64,000 nt of DNA from an uncultured Kordiimonas sp. GTDB lineage: Bacteria; Pseudomonadota; Alphaproteobacteria; Sphingomonadales; Kordiimonadaceae. Under the pieces are notes generated by a model. The model ran no database searches. It was not told the DNA's origin and was given only the letters and a program-made list of their open reading frames with translations. The stretch spans positions 310,001 to 374,000 of the forward strand of contig CANNDZ010000002.1 of NCBI GenBank assembly GCA_947503575.1. The letters are read 5' to 3'. Below are positions 56,271-64,000 of this stretch, piece after piece (the stretch's first letter is position 1; every line of letters begins with the position of its first letter). Both the position numbers and the translations under genes were made by a program.

Positions 56271-56774
56271 TTAGCGGCTACCGCCCCGTGTAGCAGTTGC
56301 TTTTTCAGCCAAAGCAGCCGGCGGGCGGTTCCAGGTTTGGTTGCTACAGCGGCCACGCTTGCAGCTTGTGACCTTCAAGCCACCGTTTTCAAGCAAAACG
56401 ATATTGCCTTTCAGGGCTTTACCGCCTTCAAGGCTGGCGATTTTGCCGCTTTCCCAGCGCTTTTGGCCTTGAACTTTGGCGCCTTTGAAGTTGATCAGCA
56501 GCTCTGTACCAACCGCGCCAGTAGACGCTACACCGTCTTGGAATACCACAGTACCACAAATGCGGCCTTTTTTGTCTTCGCAGCGATCCACCTCAACAAC
56601 GGTTTTCCCGTCATTGGCGACCCACAAACCTTTAATATCATCATCCTGTGCTGTTGCAGGGCCAGCAATCAGGGTTGCGGCTGTCAGGCCAACAACTGCA
56701 GCAAAAGTTGCGGCTGTTGCACGAGCACCAAAAGATTTCCGAACTGTATCGTGTGTATTGTTGTGGTTAGTCAT
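56271..56774 (-). CDS. DUF2147 secreted protein
   Basis: The 167-aa product has an N-terminal signal peptide with a long n-region (cleavage near A-T-A-Q-D), then a single DUF2147-type domain. The pattern is GLWVANDGKTVVEVDRCEDKKGRICGTVVF, with a Cys pair (about 65 and 73) that could form a disulfide in the periplasm, and the LLINFKGAKVQGQKRWESGKI stretch. A second Cys pair is near the end (TSCKRGRCSNQTW). Small beta-rich secreted domain, function unknown; related proteins sit in the periplasm or outer membrane. Confidence 0.85.
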   Translation of the reverse strand: MTNHNNTHDTVRKSFGARATAATFAAVVGLTAATLIAGPATAQDDDIKGLWVANDGKTVVEVDRCEDKKGRICGTVVFQDGVASTGAVGTELLINFKGAKVQGQKRWESGKIASLEGGKALKGNIVLLENGGLKVTSCKRGRCSNQTWNRPPAALAEKATATRGGSR

Positions 56775-56785
56775 GATTATGTGTC

Positions 56786-57052
56786 CTATGTCTGAGGCAA
56801 GGCCAATATTTGGGGAGAAGGGTCGACCGCTGGTGCGGTGTTTTGAACCCTGTTAGCCATCTGCCTGTTTCCGGGGATTTCGCTAGTATTTATGCGACTT
56901 GCAGTTGTGCGTGGCAGGATCACATTTGCAATTAGATAAACACTGCCTGCGCCGACGAGATATCGCCCCAAATCGCTGGTGAGCCACCGAGGATATTGAG
57001 GGAATATCCGACCGGCCCAGGCAGTTAGTTGATCTAACACTGTGACATCCAT
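56786..57052 (-). pseudogene. Probable N-terminal stump of a sterol-desaturase-type gene
   Basis: From an ATG at 57052 with GAGGA upstream an 88-codon frame reads MDVTVLDQLTAWAGRIF..., then SDLGRYLVGAGSVYLIANVILPR. It continues with a short basic patch and stops after an ordinary-looking but unconserved tail. The first 55 residues resemble the N-terminal amphipathic segment and first membrane helix of the fatty-acid hydroxylase/sterol desaturase family, which should continue for 250 or more residues with His-box motifs. None follows, so I read it as a truncated remnant, though it could be a genuine small membrane protein. It is downstream of the three AraC genes on the same strand. Confidence 0.35.
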
Positions 57053-57237
57053 GTGTCTGTCCTCGCGTCTCATTTGTATCGGTTCGTACCGATGCTTGTT
57101 GTTAGCGAGCTAGGGGGAAGTCCGGGAAGGAAGTGCTTAGGGCAACCCCGTCGCTCACAACTATAAACGCAGCAAACGAGTTTTGGTTCTTGCCGATTTC
57201 GGAATTGGTGCGCTTTTTTAAAAATCGGCGAGTCTTT

Positions 57238-58311
57238 TTAACTATCGGCTAGCTGTTTGCGACGGTATTCCGTGGGGGTTAGACCAGTGCGGTCCTTGAA
57301 GGCCCGGTTAAAGGGCCCCAAAGAGCCGTAACCCAGGTCCATGGCGACTGTTAGGATAGGTATATTGCGATCTTCAATACGTGAAAGGCATTCCTGCGCC
57401 GCACTGATTCGATAGTGATTAAGGAAATCTGCGAAATTTCTGTACCCCAAATGAGCATTGATTAGCCGCCGCAACCGATGTTCCGGCAATCCGGCTTCAC
57501 CCGCCAATTCAGCAATGGTCAGGCCAGATCGTAGATACAATTTGTCATGAGTAATGAGGCGTTCGATCGTTTCCAGATCATGACGCTCATTAGGGTCCTC
57601 CGGCATCGCATTATTAGCCGGGGCACGGTCAGACCGACCCGTGATAAACGCCACACTGCGCAAATTAATACCGTACCAGGAAAGCGTAGCGGCCAGAAGC
57701 CACATACCGACAGACTGAAACAAAAGAACGGGTGCACCAACCCGCAGCGACTCGTCAATGAATGTTTCGGCCACCGTGATCATCAAAGACGTCAGCGTTA
57801 TCGCAACAATGTAAACTAACCGAAAGGTGCGGCGTGCTTCCAAAAGGTCTTCGTCTCGCCCCGCCCACGCGACATATACCATGTGAACGATCAGGCCAAA
57901 GCGCATCATTGAGTAAACAATGTAGACCGGCATTTCAAAAACAGAGCCTGTACCCCGCAAAAGATCGTAATCCAGTCTGCCAAGCAGGTAGTAGACCAGA
58001 CCGATCACGGCATAAGTCGGCCACAACTTGAGGCGGTCCTTGAACTGCGTCAGGCTGAAAAGCCAAATCGCAATCTGGCCCGTGTGGCAGAAGGTTTCGA
58101 TTAACAGCATGCTGTTGCCGAAAAACGCGTGCAACATTGGACCGGTGCAGATCAGATATGCAGAGCCCGAGTAAGACGCCCAAGCCCCAAGCCAAGCAAC
58201 CTGCCGGTTTTTGAAATCCCGCAAAAAGATAACACCAAGCACGCCAAAGATACTGATCGCCGAGAATCTAAAAAAGGCATCAATCAGGTCAAGCGACTGC
58301 GCGTCAGTCAT
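57238..58311 (-). CDS. Membrane-anchored AraC-family regulator (paralogue 3)
   Basis: The 357-aa product has an N-terminal half with about seven membrane helices (from FSAISIFGVLGVIFLRDF to LWLLAATLSWYGI), a linker, and a C-terminal AraC domain (about 255-355). The AraC domain has two helix-turn-helices: LTIAELAGEAGLPEHRLRRLINAHLGYRNFADFLNHYRI and IPILTVAMDLGYGSLGPFNRAFKDRTGLTPTEYRR. The two plus-side neighbours encode close paralogues in the same order of parts. A direct membrane-bound sensor-regulator is implied; ligand and target are unknown. Confidence 0.9.
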   Translation of the reverse strand: MTDAQSLDLIDAFFRFSAISIFGVLGVIFLRDFKNRQVAWLGAWASYSGSAYLICTGPMLHAFFGNSMLLIETFCHTGQIAIWLFSLTQFKDRLKLWPTYAVIGLVYYLLGRLDYDLLRGTGSVFEMPVYIVYSMMRFGLIVHMVYVAWAGRDEDLLEARRTFRLVYIVAITLTSLMITVAETFIDESLRVGAPVLLFQSVGMWLLAATLSWYGINLRSVAFITGRSDRAPANNAMPEDPNERHDLETIERLITHDKLYLRSGLTIAELAGEAGLPEHRLRRLINAHLGYRNFADFLNHYRISAAQECLSRIEDRNIPILTVAMDLGYGSLGPFNRAFKDRTGLTPTEYRRKQLADS

Positions 58312-58343
58312 GGGGTGAATGCTCCCTCAGCCGTTAGGGCTTT

Positions 58344-59486
58344 TTAGTGAGGAGAAGCTTGCATAGATGCCGATGGATCACCACCCAAAAATCCCTTGCG
58401 GAATTCTGTCGGCGTCTGGCCAGTGCGTTCCTTGAAGGCCCGGTTGAATGGGCCGAGCGACCCGTACCCCAGTTCCATTGCTATCGTCAAAACAGGTGTG
58501 TGGCGTTCCTGCGTATCAGACAACCTGTTTTTGGCGGCTTCGACACGATGGTGGTTCAGGAAATCCGAAAAATTCCGAAATCCCATATGCTGGTTGATCA
58601 AACGCCGCAGCCTGTGCTCTGGCACTTTGGCAATGTCGGCAAGTTTGGTAATCGTCAGGCCTTGCTCCAGCAGCGTTGCATTGGCCGCCAAATCATTCAG
58701 CCGCACCAGATCAAGCGCATCCGTCGGCTCCTGCGGCATATTCAGCGGCTTGGGCGTGGCCTGTGCCAGGTCACCCAACAGCCACTCGCTATCAACCTTG
58801 ATGATGTTCCACAGCATATAGGCGACACAAAACAGGATAATACCGGAAACTGTGGCATCCACTATGGTGGCTTCGTTCGATGGCACTACACCATTAGGGC
58901 GCAGGGAATAGACCACAACGGCGACCGCAAGCGACCCACCAAGCACAAATATCGACCGAAAAGTGCGTCGCCCTTCCAGCAGGTCATCATCCCTGCCTTG
59001 CCAAGCAGTGTACAACATGTGGGCAACCATACCAAACTTCAAACTGTTACTCGTGAAGCTGGTAAAACCGTACCAACTGCTGGAGTCTTTCAGAACGCTG
59101 TGAAGCGAAGCAGGCGACATAATCGGCCATTCTCCAAACAGGGAATAATACTGCGGGAAATTGGAAATACCTGAAAGCCAAAACACGGCCACAATGACAC
59201 CGTGCACAGGCTTCAGCGTGAAGTTGTCGTCAAACAAAGAGAGCGAAAACAACCATAATGCCGCAGGGGCAAAAAGGCCAACCATCTCGAGGGGGATCAT
59301 CCACAACCCGATAGCATCAATAACACCTGGCGCAACCAGGATCAGGAACGTTGCTGTTGTAACAGCCAGCAGACACGCCAAATGCCCCGCCAGTGTACAG
59401 CGCGCATCCCGCATCGCCAGTGCCGCAATCAGCATGCAGCTAAACACTGCGCCGAAGCGAAATATGTTATCGACAAGCTCTAACAT
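58344..59486 (-). CDS. Membrane-anchored AraC-family regulator (paralogue 2)
   Basis: The 380-aa product shares the plan of its neighbours: about seven membrane helices in residues 5-225 with the shared marker GRDDDLLEGRRTFRSIF before the fifth, then a C-terminal AraC domain. That domain has LTITKLADIAKVPEHRLRRLINQHMGFRNFSDFLNHHRVEAAKNRL and VLTIAMELGYGSLGPFNRAFKERTGQTPTEFRK. The start is ATG with AGGGACCG just upstream. It ends 32 bases before paralogue 3, so the two may share a transcript. Confidence 0.9.
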   Translation of the reverse strand: MLELVDNIFRFGAVFSCMLIAALAMRDARCTLAGHLACLLAVTTATFLILVAPGVIDAIGLWMIPLEMVGLFAPAALWLFSLSLFDDNFTLKPVHGVIVAVFWLSGISNFPQYYSLFGEWPIMSPASLHSVLKDSSSWYGFTSFTSNSLKFGMVAHMLYTAWQGRDDDLLEGRRTFRSIFVLGGSLAVAVVVYSLRPNGVVPSNEATIVDATVSGIILFCVAYMLWNIIKVDSEWLLGDLAQATPKPLNMPQEPTDALDLVRLNDLAANATLLEQGLTITKLADIAKVPEHRLRRLINQHMGFRNFSDFLNHHRVEAAKNRLSDTQERHTPVLTIAMELGYGSLGPFNRAFKERTGQTPTEFRKGFLGGDPSASMQASPH

Positions 59487-59560
59487 CGGTCCCTACATTC
59501 CTCGCCCTTTATTGCCTTATTAATACCTGCCTGCTCAAGGTCTATTTCGTCGCAGCCTGT

Positions 59561-60637
59561 TCACTTCATAGAAGCAAGACCATCTTTCAATGACTGATTA
59601 CGAAATTCCGTCGGCGTTAGACCGGTCCTTTCTTTAAAGGCCCGGTTAAAAGGCCCCAACGAACCATAGCCCAAATCCATTGCCACGGTCAGAACAGGCG
59701 TGTTGCGATCCGCAATATCAGCAAGCCGGTTTTTGGCCCTTTCAATCCGATGATGATTGAGAAAATCTGCAAAATTTCGGTAGCCCATATGCTGGTTGAT
59801 AAGATGACGCACCCTGTGTTCCGGTATCTTTAGCATACCCGATAGTTTTGCAATGGTGAGGCCCGCTTCATGGATATCGTCTTGTGCCGCCCACGCCTCT
59901 ATAACGCCCAGATCATGCTGGTCGGTCGCCGACAAATCGCAGTGGCTATGGGAAGTCTGCGGCTTCGCCCTCTTCTCGGGAACAAAGAAAAACAGCTGTC
60001 CACCCCCCGGCAAGGACAAGCGCCACAATAGCAAAACAGCAATTGCACCAAAAGCCAGGCCTGGAACAGGTTCCAGAAAGGTGAGGTTTATGTCTGCAAG
60101 CAGCGGTGATTCAACAACCAGGACAAGAAGCGACGCGACAATGATGGAAACCGTGAAAACGCTACGGAACTGCCGCCGCTCCTCTACAAGGTCATCGGTG
60201 CGCCCGCGCCGCACCGCCACAACCAGATGCACCGTGACCGCGAATATGATCGCCCGGTTGACAAACACCAGATAGGGCCGCAAGTCAGGTTGGTCCAGGA
60301 GGGTTGCAACGTAAACACTCAGACCAGCAGCCAGTTTTACGGCAAAAACCATCTTGTGAATAAGCGCCAGCCTGAAATGGTCATCAAACAAGGTTAGACA
60401 GAACAACCAGGCAGCAACGGCCGAAACCGACGCCAGCGGAAGGACTATAATCTGGGCCGGAATATCAAAAATGATCAGATCATCTTTGGAACCCAACAGG
60501 TATGCCGCAGAAGCAAGCGCCGAAAATGCACCCATTTTGCCAGAGACCTGCCCCCTGAAGTCCCGAAACACCAGCGCAGACAGCCAAAGAAGCAAGGCAA
60601 CAGCGCCGTACGTTGTCATGTCGTCCAATGCGTCCAA
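59561..60637 (-). CDS. Membrane-anchored AraC-family regulator (paralogue 1)
   Basis: I choose a TTG at 60637 as start. It has AGGGACCG immediately upstream, identical to the ribosome-binding region of paralogue 2, and its product MDALDDMTTYGAV aligns with MLELVDNIFRFGAV there. The product is 358 aa with about seven helices (to about 220), the marker GRTDDLVEERRQFRSVF, and an AraC domain (LTIAKLSGMLKIPEHRVRHLINQHMGYRNFADFLNHHRIERAKNRL, VLTVAMDLGYGSLGPFNRAFKERTGLTPTEFR). It is first of the tandem set and divergent from the peroxiredoxin gene. Confidence 0.88.
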   Translation of the reverse strand: MDALDDMTTYGAVALLLWLSALVFRDFRGQVSGKMGAFSALASAAYLLGSKDDLIIFDIPAQIIVLPLASVSAVAAWLFCLTLFDDHFRLALIHKMVFAVKLAAGLSVYVATLLDQPDLRPYLVFVNRAIIFAVTVHLVVAVRRGRTDDLVEERRQFRSVFTVSIIVASLLVLVVESPLLADINLTFLEPVPGLAFGAIAVLLLWRLSLPGGGQLFFFVPEKRAKPQTSHSHCDLSATDQHDLGVIEAWAAQDDIHEAGLTIAKLSGMLKIPEHRVRHLINQHMGYRNFADFLNHHRIERAKNRLADIADRNTPVLTVAMDLGYGSLGPFNRAFKERTGLTPTEFRNQSLKDGLASMK

Positions 60638-61002
60638 CGGTCCCTCGTATCCTTGCAATCATGCCGGTCAGCAGACATCACGCCTTTTTTCGTACCTTTC
60701 AGTAACCCGTTATATTGGAATTGCGGCACAAATTTGCCACCCATCAATCCTGCATGGCTCGCAATTCAGGCTTGCATAACTGTGGGCAATAATTTTATTG
60801 GTGAATACAATTTTATTGTGCCTTATTAATTGCCTAAATCGATTATAGAAATCGAATTCCCGCAGTTGCAATTAACCTGAAAAAGCCTAGAGTCTCGCCT
60901 GCGAATTTGGCTGCAGAGTGATATGCTTTTCGCCTAGTAATAGTCATTCAGCAGCATTAAACCAGACACAATCCCTGATCAAACCAGACGAGGAGCATAC
61001 CC
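60638..61002. other. Divergent promoter region, AraC paralogue 1 / peroxiredoxin
   Basis: These 365 bases hold no gene. The segment 60785-60855 is very AT-rich and includes a short inverted repeat CGATT-5 bases-AATCG (60840-60854). This could be a regulator site for the peroxiredoxin, but it does not match a family I can name. No terminator. Confidence 0.4.
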
Positions 61003-61608
61003 ATGGCTGTTCTTGCCGGAAAACCAGCACCAGACTTCACCGCCGCCGCCGTAATGGCTGACGGTTCCATCAATGAAAGCTTCAACCTGAAGGAATACAT
61101 CGGCGACGATTACGGTCTCGTATTCTTCTACCCGCTTGATTTCACTTTTGTATGCCCGTCAGAAATTCTGGCCTTCCACAACCGCATGGACAAATTCAAG
61201 GAACTGGGCGTGAAGGTTGTTGCCGTTTCTGTTGACAGCGAGCACACACACTTCGCATGGCGCAACACGCCAACATCAGAAGGTGGCCTGGGCCCTGTTG
61301 ACTTCCCAATGGTGGCAGACAAAACCAAACAGATCGCCCGCGATTATGATGTCCTGATTGAAGAAGACGGCATTTCCCTGCGCGGCACTTTCCTGATTGG
61401 TAAAGACGGCATGGTCTGGCACCAGTATGTTAACTTCCTGCCACTGGGCCGGAACGTTGACGAATTTGTGCGCCTTGTTGAAGCGCTGCAATTCCATGAA
61501 GAGCACGGAGAAGTATGCCCGGCTGGCTGGAACAAAGGCGACGAAGGCATGAAAGCCGACGCGGCCGGCGTTGCAGACTATCTGAGCAAGCACGCTGAAG
61601 AGCTTTAA
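61003..61608 (+). CDS. 2-Cys peroxiredoxin (AhpC/Prx1 type)
   Basis: The 201-aa product has the peroxidatic Cys51 in FYPLDFTFVCPSEI and the resolving Cys172 in EVCPAGWNKGD, with Thr48 and the later Arg (FAWRNTP region) completing the active site. This is the typical 2-Cys AhpC/Prx1 group, which reduces H2O2, peroxynitrite and organic peroxides as a dimer or decamer. GAGGAG lies just upstream of the ATG. The alkyl hydroperoxide reductase subunit ahpF is not next to it. The terminator follows. Confidence 0.95.
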   Translation: MAVLAGKPAPDFTAAAVMADGSINESFNLKEYIGDDYGLVFFYPLDFTFVCPSEILAFHNRMDKFKELGVKVVAVSVDSEHTHFAWRNTPTSEGGLGPVDFPMVADKTKQIARDYDVLIEEDGISLRGTFLIGKDGMVWHQYVNFLPLGRNVDEFVRLVEALQFHEEHGEVCPAGWNKGDEGMKADAAGVADYLSKHAEEL

Positions 61609-61638
61609 GCCTTAACTACACAGGCTAAAACAATGCTG

Positions 61639-61669
61639 AAAGGCCCCGGTTCATGCCGGGGTCTTTTTT
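61639..61669. terminator. Bidirectional hairpin terminator
   Basis: AAAGG-CCCCGG, loop TTCATG, and CCGGGG-TC-TTTTTT form a stem of 11 pairs (one G-T) with A and T runs. It lies between the peroxiredoxin (+) and the convergent VOC gene (-). Confidence 0.88.
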
Positions 61670-61687
61670 GTTGCCCTTTATTTGCCA

Positions 61688-62068
61688 TTACCCTTTTTCC
61701 AACCGCCACGGCGGGAAGCGACGGTTTTGCCCCGCATGATACAGGCACAGCCTGTTGCCCGCCGGGTCGCGAAAACGTGCCTCCCGCCATAGCCAGCTTT
61801 CATCCGTCGGTTCCGTGTCAAACGTGATGCCTCTGGCCTTAAGCTGACTGGCAACGCAATCCACATCCTCCACTTCAAAATACAGCACAGGCCCGGCAAC
61901 CTTTGGGGCCTCTGCGTGATGGATCGATAGCGTTGATGAGCCATTCGGCATTTCAAATCGCGCATAATGGCCTTCCGCCAGCACAATAAGTTTCAGGCCC
62001 AGTTTTTTGTAGAATTCAAGCGCGGCGTCAAAATCCGCCACCTCCAAAGTTGCTTGGTTCAGGTCCAT
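61688..62068 (-). CDS. VOC-family (glyoxalase-fold) protein
   Basis: The 126-aa product has the paired beta-alpha-beta-beta-beta units of the vicinal oxygen chelate fold. It starts MDLNQATLEVADFDAALEFYKKLGLKLIV, and the second unit is PVLYFEVEDVDCVASQLKARGI...ARFRDPAGNRLCLYHAG. The ATG has AGGAGG upstream. This fold includes glyoxalases, dioxygenases and antibiotic-binding proteins; the lack of a clear first His ligand argues against glyoxalase I. Function unknown. Confidence 0.85.
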   Translation of the reverse strand: MDLNQATLEVADFDAALEFYKKLGLKLIVLAEGHYARFEMPNGSSTLSIHHAEAPKVAGPVLYFEVEDVDCVASQLKARGITFDTEPTDESWLWREARFRDPAGNRLCLYHAGQNRRFPPWRLEKG

Positions 62069-62356
62069 TATTTTTCCTCCTGTTGTGACCGGATCAGATC
62101 ATCGTGCAGCCTCAAGTTAACTTGAGGTCAAGAGGAAAATGGCACTGCGCACAACAGGGGGTCTGCTTCCGCTTAGGCTGGAGAGTACCCACAGAACCTG
62201 CGGCGTTGGCAAAGGCATAACAACTGGCCCAAGCATAACTATAGTGTAGCAATCAGCCGATCAGTGCTTACATGAAAATATAGTGGTTCAACGACCGCTG
62301 TAATGAAAACGAGACTTTGTACCAAAAAGCAAAGTCCAATCGCGAGGGGAAACACC

Positions 62357-63646
62357 ATGAGATTAAAAACAAAAATTGCTGGATATGCAGTGCTACTCAG
62401 CTTTTTAGCGCCGGGTATGGTCAGCGCGCAGGAACCATCAAAACCGGCACTTGAAGACAAGCTTACAACTGCAGCAGAGGCAAACCGGACACGTCTTTAT
62501 TACAACGGCACGCAATTTTCCGGCCCAGCCTGGGACAAACTGGTGGCCGAAGGGCACGAGGCGCAATTCTTTTTGATCGGCGAAGAACATGGCATCGCCG
62601 AAAATCCAAAACTTGCAGCCAGCCTGTTTAAAACGCTGGCTGCGTCCGGTTACAGTAAGCTTGCAATTGAAGTGTCGCCGCCTATGGCAAAGGAACTGGA
62701 TACTGCTGCCGCCGATGGGATTGCTGGCATCAAAGACCTGTTTTCCGAGCTCGGTGGAGAACCAGCTTTTTTCGGTATGAAAGAAGAAGCGGAGCTGCTT
62801 GTGAGCGCTCGTCAGGCTGTTCCAGGCAGCAATCAAATGCTGTGGGGGTTAGATTATGAAGTGCTGGGCGACCCGCAATTGCTGGCGACACTTGCGGCTG
62901 CCAACTCGCCGGAGCAAGCTAAACTAGCGCTTGCCGCTCTGACGACTGCATCGCAGACTTCATGGGCTAAATACCGGGAAACTCGCGGACCACAGTATAT
63001 CTTCAGCTTTAGCGCAGACCCCCAATTGGTCAGAGACGTTAAATCCAACTGGCCAGAACGCAGCCCCGAAGTTAACACCACCCTGACCACGCTGGAAGAA
63101 ACACTGGAGATTAACCGGTTGTTTGTCACCGGTCAGAACTGGCAGTCAAATGCCCGGCGCGGTGCCCTGTTGCGCCGTAACTTCCTTACCTACTGGCGGG
63201 CTGAAAAAGCAGCAGGCAACACCCCAAAAGTAATGGCGAAGTTTGGCGCTTCGCACATGGTACGAGGGCGCAGCTACAGCGAAACACTGGACCTTGGGGC
63301 GCTATTGCCGGAGATAGCAGCCCTTGAGGGCGGCACGAGCTTTAGCATGCTGGTATTGCCTGGCCGCGGCTCAAATACTGCCGTTTTTGACCCAACCCGC
63401 CTTAAATACGTGCCGGCCCCGGCAAAAGATGGTTATGGCAAAAACATCGAGGCAATCACCAACGCCGCTTACGCCGACAGCTTCACTCTGATCGACCTTA
63501 GGCCCCTTCGCCCCCTGGTCGGAAACACCCGAAGCGGCGCAAGCCCTGCAATGATGAGGCTAATCCATGGTTTTGACACGGTTCTGGTGCTATCCGGGTC
63601 CACACCCTCTGCGGAGCTGGACCACCCCGATCCGCTAGAAAACTAG
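62357..63646 (+). CDS. Secreted EreA/ChaN-like superfamily protein
   Basis: The ATG at 62357, with GAGGGG upstream, gives 429 aa with a signal peptide (MRLKTKIAGYAVLLSFLAPGMVSA). The mature part includes FFLIGEEHGIAENPKLAASLFKTLAASGYSKLAIEVSPPMAKEL, the E-x-H and E pattern shared by erythromycin-esterase-like, ChaN and TraB proteins. Later come GASHMVRGRSYSETLDLGALL and a C-terminal IDLRPLRPLV. It is a hydrolase-like fold with conserved His and Glu residues. The substrate is unknown. An upstream longer frame (62303) is not supported. Confidence 0.7.
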   Translation: MRLKTKIAGYAVLLSFLAPGMVSAQEPSKPALEDKLTTAAEANRTRLYYNGTQFSGPAWDKLVAEGHEAQFFLIGEEHGIAENPKLAASLFKTLAASGYSKLAIEVSPPMAKELDTAAADGIAGIKDLFSELGGEPAFFGMKEEAELLVSARQAVPGSNQMLWGLDYEVLGDPQLLATLAAANSPEQAKLALAALTTASQTSWAKYRETRGPQYIFSFSADPQLVRDVKSNWPERSPEVNTTLTTLEETLEINRLFVTGQNWQSNARRGALLRRNFLTYWRAEKAAGNTPKVMAKFGASHMVRGRSYSETLDLGALLPEIAALEGGTSFSMLVLPGRGSNTAVFDPTRLKYVPAPAKDGYGKNIEAITNAAYADSFTLIDLRPLRPLVGNTRSGASPAMMRLIHGFDTVLVLSGSTPSAELDHPDPLEN

Positions 63647-63664
63647 CTGGCGTAGATATCCTGT

Positions 63665-64000
63665 TCAAACCGCCTTAATGCCAACAGCGCCAGCAATCAG
63701 GCCCCATAATTGGTCTGTCAGCATATCCTGAGAGGGTCGCTCTTTCGCTTGCATGGCATACAGAAACGCCTGCTGCACCGCGCCCATAATGGCAGGGCCA
63801 GACACATGCGGGTTGATGTGCGGCGCGATATAGCCACGATCAATGCCGTTTTGGATGTTGCGGACAGCAAGTTCCATCACTTCGGCATTGCCGGTTAGCT
63901 CCACCGCTGTTGCTTGCGGCGTTCCGTTCAGCTTACCCATCACGATGGGGGCGAGCGGATCGCTATATAGAAAAGCAACAATTTCATTAAGGCGCGTGCG
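63665..64000 (-). CDS. TetR-family regulator, C-terminal part, cut by window edge
   Basis: The minus-strand frame is open to the last base of the window, so the GTG at 63943 is probably internal and the start lies beyond 64000. The visible 112 codons read RLNEIVAFLYSDPLAPIV, then MGKLNGTPQATAVELTGN, and finish with NIQNGIDRGYIAPHINPHVSGPAIMGAVQQAFLYAMQ. This is the shape of a TetR ligand-binding C-terminus (long helices, 'G.I.p..dp...a..i.g'). The DNA-binding domain is outside the window. Confidence 0.65.
   Translation of the reverse strand, partial: RTRLNEIVAFLYSDPLAPIVMGKLNGTPQATAVELTGNAEVMELAVRNIQNGIDRGYIAPHINPHVSGPAIMGAVQQAFLYAMQAKERPSQDMLTDQLWGLIAGAVGIKAV

Noticed and set aside
57192-57229. 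Inverted repeat GCCGATTT...AAATCGGC upstream of the desaturase-like stump
   Set aside because: The 22-base loop and lack of a second copy make it too weak to call an operator or terminator.

Overview
The window looks like chromosomal DNA from a mid-GC, Gram-negative alphaproteobacterium. The indicators are the yqeY / dnaG-rpoD / carA-carB-greA block, a DUF2336-type protein, a short flagellin, many outer-membrane-type barrels, TonB-, ExbB- and Tat-dependent proteins, and membrane-anchored AraC regulators. A free-living marine lineage such as Kordiimonadales would fit, but that placement is a guess from gene style and not a computed result. I see no phage, no insertion sequence, no CRISPR array and no rRNA. 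One tRNA gene (anticodon CAT) is present.

Layout. 1-5.1 kb: end of a cupin gene, an SDR dehydrogenase, convergent uup (ABC-F ATPase), and a pair of bacterial-PH membrane proteins. 5.2-8.1 kb: a small barrel, and a MarR regulator in an operon with a Tat-exported Acg-type nitroreductase; their promoter is packed with palindromes. A TonB-like secreted protein follows. 8.1-18.3 kb: a two-subunit periplasmic molybdenum hydroxylase (IorA/IorB type), yaaA, an MFS carrier, an orphan histidine kinase, gloA, a free-Met-sulfoxide reductase with a GNAT acetyltransferase, a secreted phosphatase-like protein and a class V aminotransferase. 18.4-25 kb: a MacB/FtsX-type permease behind a near-consensus sigma-54 promoter with two tandem upstream palindromes, then an aldehyde dehydrogenase / ureohydrolase / FAD-oxidase operon that fits agmatine or putrescine breakdown.

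25.2-33.8 kb holds the most unusual object: an eight-gene, tightly coupled minus-strand operon. In transcription order it encodes a secreted Gly/Ser- and Gln/Pro-rich protein, a secreted protein with a glycine-rich helical segment, a membrane-anchored TPR protein ending in a PEGA-like domain, a membrane protein with PEGA repeats and a cysteine-less FGE/SUMF1 domain, a 52-aa single-pass membrane protein, an ExbB/TolQ/MotA-type channel subunit, and two vWA proteins. Both vWA proteins begin with the same ExbD/MotB-like helix carrying an aspartate at residue 19. I read this as a candidate, probably undescribed, proton-motive-force-coupled envelope machine.

34-53 kb is mostly housekeeping: the tRNA, an amidohydrolase, a flagellin, a two-lobed retropepsin-like protease, rpoD, dnaG, a LysR regulator, yqeY, carA, carB and greA. 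An outer-membrane barrel and an AT-rich gene of unknown function sit between carA and carB. A DMT exporter with an Lrp-type regulator follows.

53-64 kb: a DUF2336/PAS-like protein without a kinase domain, a TraB/GumN protein, a DUF2147 protein, what looks like the stump of a sterol-desaturase gene, three tandem paralogous membrane-bound AraC regulators, a 2-Cys peroxiredoxin, a VOC protein, a secreted EreA/ChaN-like protein and the end of a TetR gene cut by the window edge. Start codons were re-chosen by Shine-Dalgarno position, signal peptides and paralogue alignment wherever the longest reading frame looked over-extended.
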